A stretch of DNA of 51,889 nt from positions 1 through 51,889 of the forward strand of contig CALZDP010000007.1 in assembly GCA_945638575.1 (NCBI GenBank). Reading direction: 5' to 3'. The notes beneath the pieces were generated by a model, which saw only the letters and a list, made by a program, of their open reading frames with translations, was not told the origin of the DNA and made no database searches. Positions 39,646-48,648 of the stretch are shown in pieces. The translations under genes and the position numbers were made by a program. This DNA is from an uncultured Clostridia bacterium. Its GTDB lineage: Bacteria > Bacillota > Clostridia > Christensenellales > Borkfalkiaceae. Each line of letters starts with the position of its first letter. The stretch's first letter is position 1.

Positions 39646-42045
39646 TTACTTTTTAAAAATGATTTTGGTAACGATAAGTATTAAATAGTCGACTGCGACT
39701 GCTACAAGCAAAGCGCCGTATAACGGCAGGTTGCCCTTTACGGGGATAGGTACAAGCCCGAAAAAGTCGGTTAGTAAATCGGTGTTAAGAAGCAGTACGC
39801 AAGCGGTTAAAACCAGTGCGGAAATAAACACAGCCAAAACACTTCTAAACTTATCGTAAGGATGGCAAAGCACCGTCAAACAGGCGAGTCCGCCAAGGGT
39901 TAAGGAAACGGCTGAAAGGGTAGGATAGTATTCGGCGGTAATATTTAACGCCTGCGTGTCGTATAAAAGTTTTACCGCCGAAGCGTTAAAGACTAAAACC
40001 ACAGCGCCTGGTATTGCATGATACAGCACGTAAGAAACAAACTTTCCTTTAATGCGTTCGCTGTTGGGCTGAACGGACAACAGGACGGACGGTATGCCGA
40101 TAATCATAAATTCAAGCATCAACATCATGCCTGTTGTAAAAGGGTATTTTGACAGCGTTGCTATCGAGATAATCGCAAACACGAATGTGAAAAAGGTTTT
40201 CATCAGGTATAGCGACGCCGAACGTTGAATGTTGTTTACCACGCGCCTGCCTTCGCCGACTACTTTAGGGAGAGAGTTAAAGTTATTGTCAAGAAGCACT
40301 AAGTGTGCTAAGTTTCTTGCCGCTCCGCTGCCTGACGCCACCGTAACGGAACAGTCGGCTTCCTTCATTGCAAGTATGTCGTTTACGCCGTCGCCTGTCA
40401 TTCCAACAGTGTTGCCCTCTTTCAAAGTTTTTATAATAAGCGCCTTTTGCTCGGGCGAAACTCTGCCGAAAACCGTGTAAGTTTTTGCGTATTTTATAAC
40501 TTCTTCGTCCGTGGCGTTTTGCAAATCTACGTAACTATCTGCGTTTTCCACGCCCGCACGCCTCGCTATTTCCGAAACGGTAACGGGGTCGTCGCCGGAA
40601 ATTACTTTTACCGAAACGTCGTTTTGCTTAAACCAAGCAATGGTTTCAATCGCTTCGGGGCGAACGTTGTCCTCTAAAACCACAAGCGCCAAAGGCGTGA
40701 TATCGCTCGGCAGGGCTTCATCGCTTACGGGTTGGTTCGACTTTGCAAAGATGACTACTCGGCAACCGAACTTCATATATTTGTCGATTTCTTCCGCTAA
40801 AATTTCGCTAAGGTCTTTTATAACGTAACGCGGTGCGCCGAGTATAAGGGTTTGGTTTTCAAAAGAGGCAAGCGCATATTTTCGCGCGGAATTAAACGGA
40901 AGGGTATAGGTTGCCGAAATACCATCGGTCTTTACCTCTTTTAAAAATTCCAAAATGGCTGTTGCCGTTTGGTTTTCGTCGCCAACCGCTTTTTCAAAGG
41001 TAGATAAAAGTTTGTAAACTTCGGTTTTTTCGTCATCGTTACAGGCTTTGCCGTTTTTTATGGGGATAATCTCTCTTACGGTAAGGTTTCCGTCTGTAAT
41101 GGTTCCTGTTTTATCCAAACACAAAACGTTTACGCGCGCAAGCATTTCAAGGGAATACATGTCTTGAACCAAAGTGTTAAGTTTGGCAAGTTTTATTACC
41201 CCGACCGCTAACGATAGGGTGGTAAGGAAAAACATTCCGCATGGTATCATACCGATTACCACCGAGCAGGTTGAAATAACTACTTCGGGAATATTGACTT
41301 CGCCCAAATTTGATGAAACATAATAGTTTACTATGCCCGAACCTACCGCAACGGGGATAATCATTATACTTATGTATTTGATGATTTTGTTGAGTGCATT
41401 AAGCAGGCGAGAGTTCGTTTTGCGGTAAACTTTAGCCTTTTCGGTAAGTTGCTGTACGTAAGCGTCTTTTCCGACTTTGGTCAAAATAACCGTACAACTT
41501 CCCGAAACTATAAAACTACCGCTTAAAAGATTGTCGTTTTCCCCCTTTTTAACGGGTACCGATTCGCCGGTAAGTAAAGATTCGTTTACTTCGGCAAAGC
41601 CTTCCAAAATCCTGCAGTCGGCAGGTATTTGATCGCCTTGACTGAGTTTAACGATATCGTCAAGCACTAAGTCCGATACGGGCACGTTTATAAGGGTACC
41701 GTTACGCAAGGCTTTGGCGGTCGGCGCTTTTACAAGGGAAAGTTTTTCAACCGTCCTTTTAGCGCGGATTTCCTGTATCACCCCTATAACGGAGTTCGCC
41801 AAAAACAGTATTACAAAAAAGAAGTTTGATACGGCGGTGTCTTTTGCGACCGACAAAAGAACGAAAAAGCAGGCAAAACAGAGAAAGTTAAAAAAGGTGC
41901 AAAAGTTATCGAAAAATATCTTCGCATAAGATTTTGAAGTTTTACTTTTTACCTTGTTTGTTTGACCGCTTGCTATCCGTCGGTTTACTTCGTCGGTACT
42001 CAGACCGCACTTTTGTATTGTCAAGATTTCATTATCCTTTTCCAT
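39646..42045 (-). CDS. Cation-transporting P-type ATPase (HAD-IC, CtpE-like)
   Basis: 799 residues. Complete pump: TGES in the actuator (SLLTGESVPV), DKTGT phosphorylation site (LCLDKTGTITDG), KVISGDDPVTV, and hinge MTGDGVNDILAMKEADCSV. The helix before the DKTGT reads GMIPCGMFFLTT, a CtpE-like position where relatives have PEGL; CtpE of Mycobacterium is tied to calcium. No N-terminal metal-binding domain. Ion specificity is not decided. The ATG at 42045 has GGTGA nearby; a GTG three codons earlier is in frame. Divergent from the gene at 42350. Confidence 0.88.
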   Translation of the reverse strand: MEKDNEILTIQKCGLSTDEVNRRIASGQTNKVKSKTSKSYAKIFFDNFCTFFNFLCFACFFVLLSVAKDTAVSNFFFVILFLANSVIGVIQEIRAKRTVEKLSLVKAPTAKALRNGTLINVPVSDLVLDDIVKLSQGDQIPADCRILEGFAEVNESLLTGESVPVKKGENDNLLSGSFIVSGSCTVILTKVGKDAYVQQLTEKAKVYRKTNSRLLNALNKIIKYISIMIIPVAVGSGIVNYYVSSNLGEVNIPEVVISTCSVVIGMIPCGMFFLTTLSLAVGVIKLAKLNTLVQDMYSLEMLARVNVLCLDKTGTITDGNLTVREIIPIKNGKACNDDEKTEVYKLLSTFEKAVGDENQTATAILEFLKEVKTDGISATYTLPFNSARKYALASFENQTLILGAPRYVIKDLSEILAEEIDKYMKFGCRVVIFAKSNQPVSDEALPSDITPLALVVLEDNVRPEAIETIAWFKQNDVSVKVISGDDPVTVSEIARRAGVENADSYVDLQNATDEEVIKYAKTYTVFGRVSPEQKALIIKTLKEGNTVGMTGDGVNDILAMKEADCSVTVASGSGAARNLAHLVLLDNNFNSLPKVVGEGRRVVNNIQRSASLYLMKTFFTFVFAIISIATLSKYPFTTGMMLMLEFMIIGIPSVLLSVQPNSERIKGKFVSYVLYHAIPGAVVLVFNASAVKLLYDTQALNITAEYYPTLSAVSLTLGGLACLTVLCHPYDKFRSVLAVFISALVLTACVLLLNTDLLTDFFGLVPIPVKGNLPLYGALLVAVAVDYLILIVTKIIFKK

Positions 42046-42289
42046 AAATTTCACCGTAAAATTTTAAAATTATTAAAACAGTATATATGAACACAGTACA
42101 TAATCATTTCGATAAGTATAACACATTAAAACTTTTTTTACAAATGTTTTGTTAAGGACTTGACAAATTGTAACCCAATAGACGGACGGAGCGGTTAAAA
42201 AAGATTTTATTTTAGTTTCGAAATTTGTCATATTTTTTGTTAAATTTTGCAAGTTTTAACCTTAAGTTTACAAGAATTTACCGTATACC

Positions 42290-42319
42290 TTGACAAATAC
42301 AAAAAAAGTTTGTTATAAT
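42290..42319 (+). promoter_or_regulatory. Promoter of the pump-like gene
   Basis: TTGACA (42290-42295), an 18-nt spacer and TATAAT (42314-42319). Elsewhere the interval 42046-42289 between the two divergent pump genes shows no gene or clear operator. Confidence 0.75.
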
Positions 42320-42349
42320 ATATTAAATAATTTGTAAGAAGGTGCGCTT

Positions 42350-44131
42350 TTGGAATACCGTTATAAACTTAAATATCCCGAAAACTTCGGCGATAAAGAA
42401 AACAAAAAATTCAGGTCGAAAGTAACTTCTTTAAGTCAGGTGGTAAGCGTTGATTTTGACGGCGAATACTGCGTTTTAAACTGCAAAGAAGGCACTTACG
42501 AATACGATATTTTGCAACTTTTGATTGCAATATCCGACGAGTATAATATCGAGGTTTTGTTTGGCGAAGATGCCGATAACCGACCTATAGACGGGGATTT
42601 TCAGCAATCGGCAGAAGATGAAGCCCTTGATTTTGACGAAGCGAGCCAAACGGACGGGGATTATTCCGAACAGGCAAAGCCTATCGAGTTAGATTACAGC
42701 GACCGTTTGTCTAAGGAAAAACAAGCCCTTAAAAAGGATTCTTTAATAAGGATAATAGAACTTTCCGTTGCGGCGGTGCTTTATATTGTAAGTTTGTTTT
42801 TAAAAGCCGGCGACACGGTATTTTCCTTTAAAACCATACTTTCGATACTTGCTTTTTCGATAAGCGGTTACGACGCTGTTTTTAACGCAGGTTACGACGT
42901 TATTAAAAAACGTATCCAAAACGGAAATTTATTTGTGCTTATCGGTTCGATTGCGTTGATTATTTTAGGTCAAGCGGAGGTATCCACGGCGGTAATACTT
43001 TTATTTGCCGTGTCAAAGTTTATCGAGGACTATGCAGATAAAACCCGCAACCTTAAAAAGGAAGGCATTTTCTATACCGGTACCACGCCGGTGATCGTTT
43101 CGGGGCAGGAAGTCGCGCGTCAAGATATAAAATGCGGTGATGAGATTACCCTTAAAGAAGGGGATGTTTTGCCCGTGGACGGAATTTTAAATAGCGACGC
43201 CGAAGTTTACGGATACAACGTAGATTACACTCTTAAAACTCAATATAAAAAGGGCGAAAGGGTACTTGCCGGAAGCGTTGCCATTAGCGACTTAAATTAT
43301 CAAAGCAGTTGTAATTACGGCGAATCCCAAATAGACGAAAGAAAAAAGGCTTTTGAATCCACCGTTGAAAACCCCGATTCTAAATCCAAAAAACAGGCGA
43401 AAATCGGCTTATACGCCGACTTATTGATGTTGTTTATCGCTGTTGCAGTTACGTTTTTACTTCCGCTTACGGGCAATGATTACGTAGAAGGCCTTAAAAC
43501 GTGGGGCGTTATAGGCGGATGCGTTTTGGTTCTTTCTATAATAGGATTAACCGTTTTAAAAACGGGCAAAATTTATAAATCCCTTTACACCGAAGGTTTG
43601 TATAAAGGTATCGAATACGGCAATTTGGAAGCAATAAATAAACTTGGCTGTGCAAACAGCATGAAGGTTTCCGCAACCGCTTTGTGCGACGAAAACGGCG
43701 GTAAACTTAAAGATGACAGTTTGGGCGCGCTTAAGGAACTTTACGCTTTGGGCGTCAAAAAGATTACCACCGATTTCGACGTAGAATTACCCGACGGCGT
43801 GAAAAAGCAAATAGACTTTGTCGAACCTACCCTTAAAAAGGAAAATTCGATTTACTTCGGTAACGGTTGCGGAGACGTAGCCTTACAGGGCGGAAACGTA
43901 AAGGTTTTAAACAATGAAATATCTTTTGTTCCGCTTGCCTATAAAATGGCTAAAAAGTCGGTTAAACTTGCTAAATTTTCTTTGATTTTCGGCATTGCGG
44001 TTAAGGTTTTGCTTGCCGCTTTGGTTGTTACGCTGGCGCTTTTGGGGTTAAATTGCGCCTACTTAGTCGTTATCGGCGCATTTATTGAAGTTTTGCTTTC
44101 ACTTTTATTGCTGTCCGTTAGGGCAAAATAA
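42350..44131 (+). CDS. Heavy-metal P-type-ATPase-like protein lacking DKTGT and TGES (pseudo-pump)
   Basis: 593 residues. Parts of an HMA pump are recognisable: an N-terminal HMA-like ferredoxin fold (1-72), paired membrane helices (about 133-223), the actuator segment KCGDEITLKEGDVLPVDGILNSDAEV with GERVLAGSVA (about 261-311), later helices, and a closing helix pair. The TGES loop is missing (YGESQIDERKKAF is unlike it), no CPC is seen in the ion helix, and where DKTGT belongs the text is MKVSATALCDENGGKLKD. The nucleotide domain is absent and the phosphorylation domain is shrunken. It cannot pump by the known mechanism; a sensor, chaperone or structural role is inferred. TTG start 42350 follows AAGAAGGTG. 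Confidence 0.7.
   Translation: MEYRYKLKYPENFGDKENKKFRSKVTSLSQVVSVDFDGEYCVLNCKEGTYEYDILQLLIAISDEYNIEVLFGEDADNRPIDGDFQQSAEDEALDFDEASQTDGDYSEQAKPIELDYSDRLSKEKQALKKDSLIRIIELSVAAVLYIVSLFLKAGDTVFSFKTILSILAFSISGYDAVFNAGYDVIKKRIQNGNLFVLIGSIALIILGQAEVSTAVILLFAVSKFIEDYADKTRNLKKEGIFYTGTTPVIVSGQEVARQDIKCGDEITLKEGDVLPVDGILNSDAEVYGYNVDYTLKTQYKKGERVLAGSVAISDLNYQSSCNYGESQIDERKKAFESTVENPDSKSKKQAKIGLYADLLMLFIAVAVTFLLPLTGNDYVEGLKTWGVIGGCVLVLSIIGLTVLKTGKIYKSLYTEGLYKGIEYGNLEAINKLGCANSMKVSATALCDENGGKLKDDSLGALKELYALGVKKITTDFDVELPDGVKKQIDFVEPTLKKENSIYFGNGCGDVALQGGNVKVLNNEISFVPLAYKMAKKSVKLAKFSLIFGIAVKVLLAALVVTLALLGLNCAYLVVIGAFIEVLLSLLLLSVRAK
42575..42600 (+). repeat. 26-bp dispersed element inside the pump-like gene
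   Basis: GATAA, CCGACC, TATA, GACGGG, GATTT, encoding D-N-R-P-I-D-G-D-F (residues 76-84) in the acidic linker after the HMA-like domain. Confidence 0.85.
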
Positions 44132-44165
44132 GGTAAAAAATTCATTTTTACAAATCAAATATATT

Positions 44166-44198
44166 ATAAGGAATTCCTTTTTCGGGTTCCTTATTTTT
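44166..44198 (+). terminator. Terminator after the pump-like gene
   Basis: ATAAGGAA pairs with TTCCTTAT, followed by TTTT. Confidence 0.75.
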
Positions 44199-44254
44199 AT
44201 ATAAATATTTCACCGAAAGTTCATTTTTTTTGCTTAAAATCTTCAACTAAAATG

Positions 44255-44316
44255 TTGACTATCATTATAAATCCGCATATAATATCAAGTAACACAAATT
44301 GTTAGTTGACTAACAA
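44255..44316 (+). promoter_or_regulatory. marR-ABC promoter and operator
   Basis: TTGACT (44255-44260), a 17-nt spacer and TATAAT (44278-44283). The 18-bp inverted repeat TTGTTAGTTGACTAACAA (44299-44316) begins about 8 nt after the expected transcription start and is the likely binding site of the MarR protein encoded just downstream. Confidence 0.8.
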
Positions 44317-44327
44317 ATAAGGTAACT

Positions 44328-44771
44328 ATGGAAGTTTTTATCGGAAGAGAGATTAAAAAAACGCATAATTTACTTCACAGGCTTTTTGACGCAAAAATGA
44401 AGGTCGATTCCGAAGAAGACCTTACTTTTATGGATAGGCAGATTTGCAGGTATCTTTTTGAAAACAGCAATCGCTTTGTTTACCAAAGGGATATTGAAAA
44501 AAAGTTTTCTATAAGGCGGTCGTCGGCAAGCACGCAACTTGGTAAAATGCAGTCTAAAGGGCTTATCGAAAGGTATGGCGACAATAACGATAAGCGCCTT
44601 AAACGGATTGTTTTGACCGACAAGGCTAAGGAAAGTTTGACTTCTTCGCTGAAAGTTTTGCAAAAGACCGAAGCGCAGGTGGTCGAGGGATTAAGCGAAG
44701 AAGAAAAAGACTGCTTTTTGAAAACATTAGATAAAATTCAGCAAAACATTTTAGGGCTGCTTGAAAGTTAA
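44328..44771 (+). CDS. MarR-family transcriptional regulator
   Basis: 147 residues with the winged helix: FMDRQICRYLFENSNRFVYQRDIEKKFSIRRSSASTQLGKMQSKGLIERYGDNNDKRLKRIVLTDKAKE (recognition helix RRSSASTQLGKMQ, wing DNNDKRLKRIVLT). It precedes a two-gene ABC exporter, a common clostridial arrangement in which MarR represses the operon until a drug or metabolite binds. The operator lies 12 nt before its start. GGTAACT before the ATG is a weak ribosome site. Confidence 0.92.
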   Translation: MEVFIGREIKKTHNLLHRLFDAKMKVDSEEDLTFMDRQICRYLFENSNRFVYQRDIEKKFSIRRSSASTQLGKMQSKGLIERYGDNNDKRLKRIVLTDKAKESLTSSLKVLQKTEAQVVEGLSEEEKDCFLKTLDKIQQNILGLLES

Positions 44772-44788
44772 AAGGGGACAATTTTAAT

Positions 44789-44814
44789 AAAAGTCCGCCT
44801 ATAAGCCCGTTATT
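44789..44814 (-). repeat. 26-bp dispersed element after marR (mosaic)
   Basis: Minus strand: AATAA, CGGGCT, TATA, GGCGGA, CTTTT. The left hexamer is of one class and the right of the other, pointing to recombination between classes. Confidence 0.85.
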
Positions 44815-44856
44815 TAACTATTTTGAAACGATTTTTATAAAAGTTGGTATAAATTT

Positions 44857-46608
44857 ATGATTGAACTGATTAAAAAATGTGTCAGGCAGTATAAAAAATC
44901 TTCTATACTGTCTCCCGTGTTCGTATCGGTGGAATGTGTATTCGATATACTTATTCCGTTTGTTATGACCTTTCTTTTGGAAAAAGGAATAAAGGCAGCC
45001 GATACTCAAGCGGTCATTATGTATGGGGCGCTGCTTATAGCAATGTCGCTTGTGGCGCTGCTTTTCGGCGCGCTTTCGGGGGCGTCCTGCTCCACCGCAT
45101 CAAACGGCTTTGCTACAAATATAAGGCACGATATGTTTGAAAGGGTGCAGGAATATTCCTTTGAAGATATCGACAAATTTTCTTCGGCATCTTTGATAAC
45201 CCGTATGACGACGGACGTTAATATGGTGCAAAATTCCTATATGATGATAATAAGGATTGCAATTCGTTCGCCGCTAATGTTTATATTCGGTCTGGTTATG
45301 ACCATAATGGTTGGCGGACCTTTGGCGGCTGTATTTGCCATTGTTATACCTTTACTTGTTTTGGGTTTGGTTTTCATTTTTAAAAAGGCAATGCCGATTT
45401 TCAGAAAACTTTTCAAAAAGTACGATAGGCTGAACATCGTCGTCGAAGAAAACATAAGGGGAATGCGCGTTGTCAAGTCAAGCGTTCGTGAAGAAAAGGA
45501 AATCGAAAAGTTCAAAAAGGCGTCCGACGACGTTTACGACAATTACACTAAAGCGTCTAAAATCGTAGTTTTGTCAAGCCCTATAATGCAACTTTGCATG
45601 TACATAGTGGTAACTTTAATAAGTTGGTTCGGGGCGCAACTTATAATTTCTACCGGCGGAGTCGCTTTGAAAGACACTCAACTTTCGATGATAATAACTT
45701 ACAGCACGCAGATACTTATGAGTCTTATGATGTTCTCCATGATATACGTAAACCTCACAATGGCAAAAGCCTCGGTCGACCGTATTTTGGAAGTCATGCA
45801 TCAAGAGCCTTCAATTAAAAATCCCGACGTTGCGGTAACCGAAGTCAAAAACGGCGATATCGACTTTGAAAACGTTAACTTTTCATATTCCGGCAAAGGC
45901 GGAGTTAACTGCTTAGAAGGGGTTAATCTTTCCATAAAAAGCGGTGAAACGGTAGGCATTATCGGCGGAACGGGAAGTTCGAAAACTACCCTTGTACAAC
46001 TTTTACCCCGTCTTTACGACGTTACCGAAGGAAGCCTGAAAATTGGCGGTGTAGACGTAAAAGATTACGATTTAACCGCATTGCGTAAGTCGGTTGCAAT
46101 GGTGCTGCAAAAAAATCTGCTTTTCTCGGGCAGTATACGCGACAACATGAAGTGGGGCAATCCCGACGCCACCGATGAGGAAATCGACAAAGCATTAAAA
46201 CTTTCCTGCGCGGACGAATTCGTTTACAGGCTTGACGGGTTGGATACCCATATAGAGCAAGGCGGTGCGAACGTTTCCGGCGGACAAAGGCAAAGGCTTT
46301 GCATAGCGCGTGCGCTTATGTCTCATCCCAAAATTTTGGTTTTGGACGATTCCACCAGCGCGGTAGATACCGGTACCGATCAAAAAATTCGTCAAGGGTT
46401 TAAGGAATTTATACCATCTACCACTAAAATTATTATTGCGCAAAGGATAAATTCCGTTATGGACGCAGATAAAATAGTGGTTATGGATAACGGTAAAATT
46501 ACGGCGGTCGGCACGCATGACCAACTTATGACTGAAAGCGAGATTTACCGTGAAGTTTACGTCTCGCAACAAGGCGGAGGTGATTTCGATGGCGAAAACA
46601 ATGACTAA
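44857..46608 (+). CDS. ABC exporter half-transporter with degenerate ATP site
   Basis: 583 residues: six membrane helices (1-320) and an ATPase domain with Walker A GGTGSSKTT, signature VSGGQRQR, Walker B LVLDDSTSAVD and switch IIAQR. The catalytic Glu after Walker B is Asp and the switch His is Gln, so this subunit supplies the inactive site of a heterodimer, like TM287 or BmrC-type partners. The canonical site is completed by the next gene, which overlaps by 20 nt. Drugs or peptides are the usual cargo. No ribosome site precedes the ATG at 44857. Confidence 0.92.
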   Translation: MIELIKKCVRQYKKSSILSPVFVSVECVFDILIPFVMTFLLEKGIKAADTQAVIMYGALLIAMSLVALLFGALSGASCSTASNGFATNIRHDMFERVQEYSFEDIDKFSSASLITRMTTDVNMVQNSYMMIIRIAIRSPLMFIFGLVMTIMVGGPLAAVFAIVIPLLVLGLVFIFKKAMPIFRKLFKKYDRLNIVVEENIRGMRVVKSSVREEKEIEKFKKASDDVYDNYTKASKIVVLSSPIMQLCMYIVVTLISWFGAQLIISTGGVALKDTQLSMIITYSTQILMSLMMFSMIYVNLTMAKASVDRILEVMHQEPSIKNPDVAVTEVKNGDIDFENVNFSYSGKGGVNCLEGVNLSIKSGETVGIIGGTGSSKTTLVQLLPRLYDVTEGSLKIGGVDVKDYDLTALRKSVAMVLQKNLLFSGSIRDNMKWGNPDATDEEIDKALKLSCADEFVYRLDGLDTHIEQGGANVSGGQRQRLCIARALMSHPKILVLDDSTSAVDTGTDQKIRQGFKEFIPSTTKIIIAQRINSVMDADKIVVMDNGKITAVGTHDQLMTESEIYREVYVSQQGGGDFDGENND

Positions 46609-48538
46609 AACGAACGGTATGCCGAACGGCGCGCGCATTGGCAGCAGACAACCGTTGAAAACGTTAGGCAGGGCGCTTAGGTACGCGCTTCGCGGAAGAA
46701 ACGCCGTGCTGTTCGTGATTTCGCTTTTCTGTATAGTGCTGTCAAGTTATGCTTCGGTGCAAAGCATGGCAATGATAGAAGATTTGCTTATACAAATAAA
46801 CGTTCAATTAGAAGCCGCTAAGATAGGTTTGGAAGTAACCTATATGCCAATACTCGGCGTAATACTTAAAATGGTAATAATTTTTGCTATCGGCGTTATC
46901 GGTACATTTTTATCCAACAGATTAAACGTCGTTTTGGCGCAGAGTACCATTCGCGATATAAGGGATACCATGTTTGCAAAAATGCAATATCTTCCCGTAA
47001 AATACTTCGACACGCATACTTTCGGCGAAACGATGAGCCGTTTTACAAACGACGTCGATACCATGCAGGAACTTATTTCCGGAAGTATTCCGAATATAGT
47101 TTCATCACTCGTAACAATTACCGTTTGTTTGGTGGAAATGCTTATAAAAAGTTGGCAACTGACCTTAGTGGTGTTAATTACCGTCTTTTTGATGTTCTTC
47201 GTAATAAAAGGCCTTGGCGCAAAATCGGCGCGTTACTTTATAAAACGTCAGTCGTCCATAGGTAAAGTCAACGGCTACGTTGAAGAAATGATGAACGGGC
47301 AAAAGGTCGTTAAAGTTTTCTGCCACGAAGGGAAAAATCAAGCAAACTTTGACAAGATCAACGAGGAATTAAACGATAATTCCACCAAAGCCAACAAATA
47401 CGCCAACATTTTTATGCCTATTATGGCAAACTTAACTTACGTGCAGTACGTTTTGATTGCCGCTATCGGCGCGGTTTTGGCTAACAACGGGCTTTTAATC
47501 GTAAGGGATGCCACCGTAAATTACAGCGCCGCAACCGTTGCGCTTATATCTGCGTTTTTACTTCTATCAAGATCCTTTACAAGACCGATAAATATGGTTT
47601 CGCAACAGTTTAACGCAGTAGTTATGGCGCTTGCGGGGGCTGAAAGGGTGTTCGACCTTATGGACGCCGAGCCGGAAACGGATAAAGGTTACGTAACTTT
47701 GGTCAAGGCGCATATGGAAAATGGCGAAATAGTCGAAGGCAAACAAGGCGATTGGTTCTACTGCTGGAAGCACCCTCACGGCGACGGCACGTTGACCTAT
47801 ACAAAACTTGAGGGGCACGTATTGTTAAAGGACGTTGATTTTTCTTACGACGGCGAAAAGCAGGTACTTTACGATATTACCGTAGACGCAAAACCGGGCA
47901 CAAAGGTTGCTTTAATCGGTAAAACCGGCGCAGGCAAAACTACTATTGCCAACCTTATAAACAGATTTTACGACATAGACGATGGCAAAATTCGTTACGA
48001 CGGCATAAATATAAATAAGATAAAGAAAGCCGATTTGCGCAAATCCCTCGGCGTTGTGTTGCAGGAGATCAATCTGTTTACCGATACCGTTATGGAAAAC
48101 ATACGTTACGGTAATCCCGAAGCAACCGATGAAGAAGTCATCGCTGCCGCAAAATTCGTTCATGCGGACGAATTTATCAAAAGGTTACCGCAAGGCTACG
48201 ATACCGTGTTAACCCACGACGGCGCAAACCTTTCGCAAGGTCAAAGACAACTTTTATCTATAGCGCGCGTTGCGGTTGCCGATCCGCCTGCAATGATTTT
48301 GGACGAAGCAACTTCAAGCATCGATACCAGAACCGAAGCCTTGGTTCAACGGGGTATGGATAACCTTATGAAGGGAAGAACGGTTTTCGTCATTGCGCAC
48401 AGGCTTTCTACAATTCAAAACGCCGATAACATTATGGTTATGGACGGCGGAAGAATAGTCGAACAAGGTAATCACGAAGAACTTTTGAACCAAAAAGGTA
48501 TGTATTATTCGTTGTATACGGGTAATTCAATTAAGTAA
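46589..48538 (+). CDS. ABC exporter half-transporter with catalytic ATP site
   Basis: 649 residues: six helices (about 30-340), then an extra ~45-residue insert (EIVEGKQGDWFYCWKHPHGDGTLTYTKLEGHV) before the ATPase domain, as in many clostridial heterodimer partners. GKTGAGKTT, MILDEATSSID and VIAHR are canonical, while the signature is LSQGQRQLL rather than LSGGQ, which matches the degenerate-site logic: its altered signature faces the partner's altered Walker site. ATG 46589 has GGAGGTGA at the right distance inside the previous gene. Confidence 0.92.
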   Translation: MAKTMTKTNGMPNGARIGSRQPLKTLGRALRYALRGRNAVLFVISLFCIVLSSYASVQSMAMIEDLLIQINVQLEAAKIGLEVTYMPILGVILKMVIIFAIGVIGTFLSNRLNVVLAQSTIRDIRDTMFAKMQYLPVKYFDTHTFGETMSRFTNDVDTMQELISGSIPNIVSSLVTITVCLVEMLIKSWQLTLVVLITVFLMFFVIKGLGAKSARYFIKRQSSIGKVNGYVEEMMNGQKVVKVFCHEGKNQANFDKINEELNDNSTKANKYANIFMPIMANLTYVQYVLIAAIGAVLANNGLLIVRDATVNYSAATVALISAFLLLSRSFTRPINMVSQQFNAVVMALAGAERVFDLMDAEPETDKGYVTLVKAHMENGEIVEGKQGDWFYCWKHPHGDGTLTYTKLEGHVLLKDVDFSYDGEKQVLYDITVDAKPGTKVALIGKTGAGKTTIANLINRFYDIDDGKIRYDGININKIKKADLRKSLGVVLQEINLFTDTVMENIRYGNPEATDEEVIAAAKFVHADEFIKRLPQGYDTVLTHDGANLSQGQRQLLSIARVAVADPPAMILDEATSSIDTRTEALVQRGMDNLMKGRTVFVIAHRLSTIQNADNIMVMDGGRIVEQGNHEELLNQKGMYYSLYTGNSIK

Positions 48539-48548
48539 TCAAATAGCC

Positions 48549-48574
48549 GATATTCGACCTATAGAGGGACTTTT
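48549..48574 (+). repeat. 26-bp dispersed element after the ABC genes
   Basis: GATAT, TCGACC, TATA, GAGGGA, CTTTT, 10 nt after the stop. Confidence 0.85.
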
Positions 48575-48585
48575 TATAATTATTT

Positions 48586-48636
48586 AATAACTCACGACAA
48601 ATTGCTGAATGGCAAAAGTCGTGGGTTATTTTGTTT
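48586..48636 (+). terminator. Hairpin between ABC operon and dapA
   Basis: AATAACTCACGAC pairs with GTCGTGGGTTATT (13 bp with G-T pairs), with a small inner hairpin (TTGC/GGCAA) and a following TTGTTT. It ends right at the dapA ribosome site, so it could be a terminator or a leader attenuator. Confidence 0.65.
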
Positions 48637-48648
48637 AGGAGGCATTTT

